NCBI RefSeq assembly: GCF_020382885.2
Contig: NC_058499.1
Span: 16,663,872 to 16,727,871, forward strand
Direction of reading: 5' to 3'
DNA from: Scatophagus argus
Taxonomy: Eukaryota > Chordata > Actinopteri > Scatophagidae
Length of the DNA: 64,000 nucleotides
Of this stretch, positions 62,956 to 64,000 are shown in pieces; the first letter of the stretch is position 1, and every line of letters starts with the position of its first letter. The translations under genes and the position numbers were made by a program. Below the pieces are notes generated by a model. That model was given only the letters and a program-made list of their open reading frames with translations, was not told the origin of the DNA and made no database searches.

Positions 62956-64000
62956 GTTTGGTGTCTCAGTCACCTAACTTTAACATGTTCCTCTCAGATT
63001 GGAGATTTGCTGCCACCTACAGGATGCTTTGTGTCCCGCGTTTGACTGTTGTACAACTGATAAGTGATAGAAGAGAATCACTACATTGCGCAGAAAGTAA
63101 AGTGTCGGTGTGGGTGTGTTGGTCACTTCCAGTAACTGCAAAGGAAGAAGGAAGTATGCGACAGTTGCCGTGTAGTGACGTGAAGTGAAATCGGCTCAAT
63201 GGGGTGTGACATAAAAATATTACTAACTTTTTTACATTTTCTCAAATAAAGAATATGAATAAATGTTAAATCCAATGTCAAACCTGTTGGACCCAGTATG
63301 AGCTAATTGCAAAGATTTTAGTAAACACCCAATCTAGTTAACCATCCAACTTTTATAGTTAATTGTATTAAAAATATAAATTGAAACAGAGTACTTTAAA
63401 GGTCTTATCACTTTTTCTGCTGGTATGGATGTCATTTATGTTAATTATGCAAAGTAGGCCATGTGGTACCACTGGAGTAAATGCTTTTACATTAGTTACA
63501 GGTCAATTTAGTAATCAATATTGATAGGAAATTTACAAATATGACTAAATGCTGAATAAATCTTTTTAAAAAACAGTGAGAAAAGCAAGACATACAAAAA
63601 TGGAGTTGCAGAGGGCAAAGTCAACATCAGTTGATCCCAGTCCAAGAGATTGGAAAGTTTCATTGTCATAAATTGTGGCTCCTCTACCAATCATGAATTA
63701 CCAATATCAATAAAACTAACACAGATATGTTGGTTTATTGGGTCACCATGACAGTCCTGCCTTGTTTGTTCAAGCCATGTAGCCTAGTTGCTGCATTTAA
63801 GGCAGATGATTTGCATAATTGTGAGGCTGTCCTGTTACTGGCTTTCAAGGGTCATAAAAGACAGGAGGTTATCCATAAACCTGGACAGACAGAAAGTCGA
63901 TCATTGCCGAGTGCTGGTGAGTGGAGAGGTTCGTAGAAGAAGTGATATTTTTCTTCTGGATAAACTGTGATCATGTCATACTGTGGTGACAGCATTAAGA
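62956..64000. other. 3' flank of hras: no gene recognised
   Basis: About 1 kb of AT-rich sequence. No exon, repeat family or RNA gene was recognised. Confidence 0.6.

Overview
The window is vertebrate nuclear DNA, almost certainly from a ray-finned (teleost) fish. Three spliced genes with vertebrate exon structure are present. Most of the sequence is intron or intergenic DNA, dotted with AC/TG microsatellites and teleost-type transposon debris (Tc1-like, hAT, LINE tails). No bacterial gene, operon, CRISPR array or virus was seen. The species cannot be told from the sequence alone.

Layout, left to right. (1) About 1.9-32.8 kb, minus strand: the 5' part of rassf7, a Ras-association/coiled-coil protein. 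Two coding exons (residues 1-344) are present; the 3' coding exons lie beyond the left edge. At least three candidate untranslated first exons with promoter-like sequence sit far upstream (about 19.0, 27.7 and 32.7 kb), implying a very long 5' intron. (2) 33.5-34.3 kb: two short stretches that look like exons of an unidentified gene, most likely on the minus strand. (3) 36.0-46.3 kb, minus strand: a complete lrrc56 gene of 12 coding exons. The exon phases join without a break into 647 codons. (4) 47.4-62.95 kb, plus strand: a complete hras gene: an untranslated first exon, an intron of about 8.6 kb, four coding exons of 111, 179, 160 and 120 nt giving 189 residues, and a spliced 3' UTR. (5) 62.96-64 kb: 3' flank with no gene seen.

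The order RASSF7 - LRRC56 - HRAS, with HRAS and LRRC56 head to head, is that of human chromosome 11p15.5, so this is an old conserved block. HRAS is the membrane-anchored GTPase switch. RASSF7 belongs to the N-terminal RA-domain family, which is linked to centrosome and mitotic control. LRRC56 is a motile-cilium protein linked to outer dynein arm assembly or transport. Its promoter carries a near-match to an RFX X-box and an exact ZNF143-type motif. The human gene between RASSF7 and LRRC56 (LMNTD2) was not recognised here.

Mobile elements supported by structure are: an internally deleted Tc1-like element in lrrc56 (long inverted repeats, TA duplication), a hAT element in hras intron 1 (15-bp inverted repeats, 8-bp target duplication, broken transposase), a 41-bp LINE-tail insertion with perfect 14-bp target duplications beside rassf7 coding exon 1, and a second decayed Tc1-like remnant at about 8.7-9.1 kb. 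No wholly new system was found. The observations most worth checking are the unidentified exons at 33.5-34.3 kb, the multiple rassf7 first exons, the lrrc56/hras divergent promoter and a degenerate hammerhead-like repeat at 44.8 kb.
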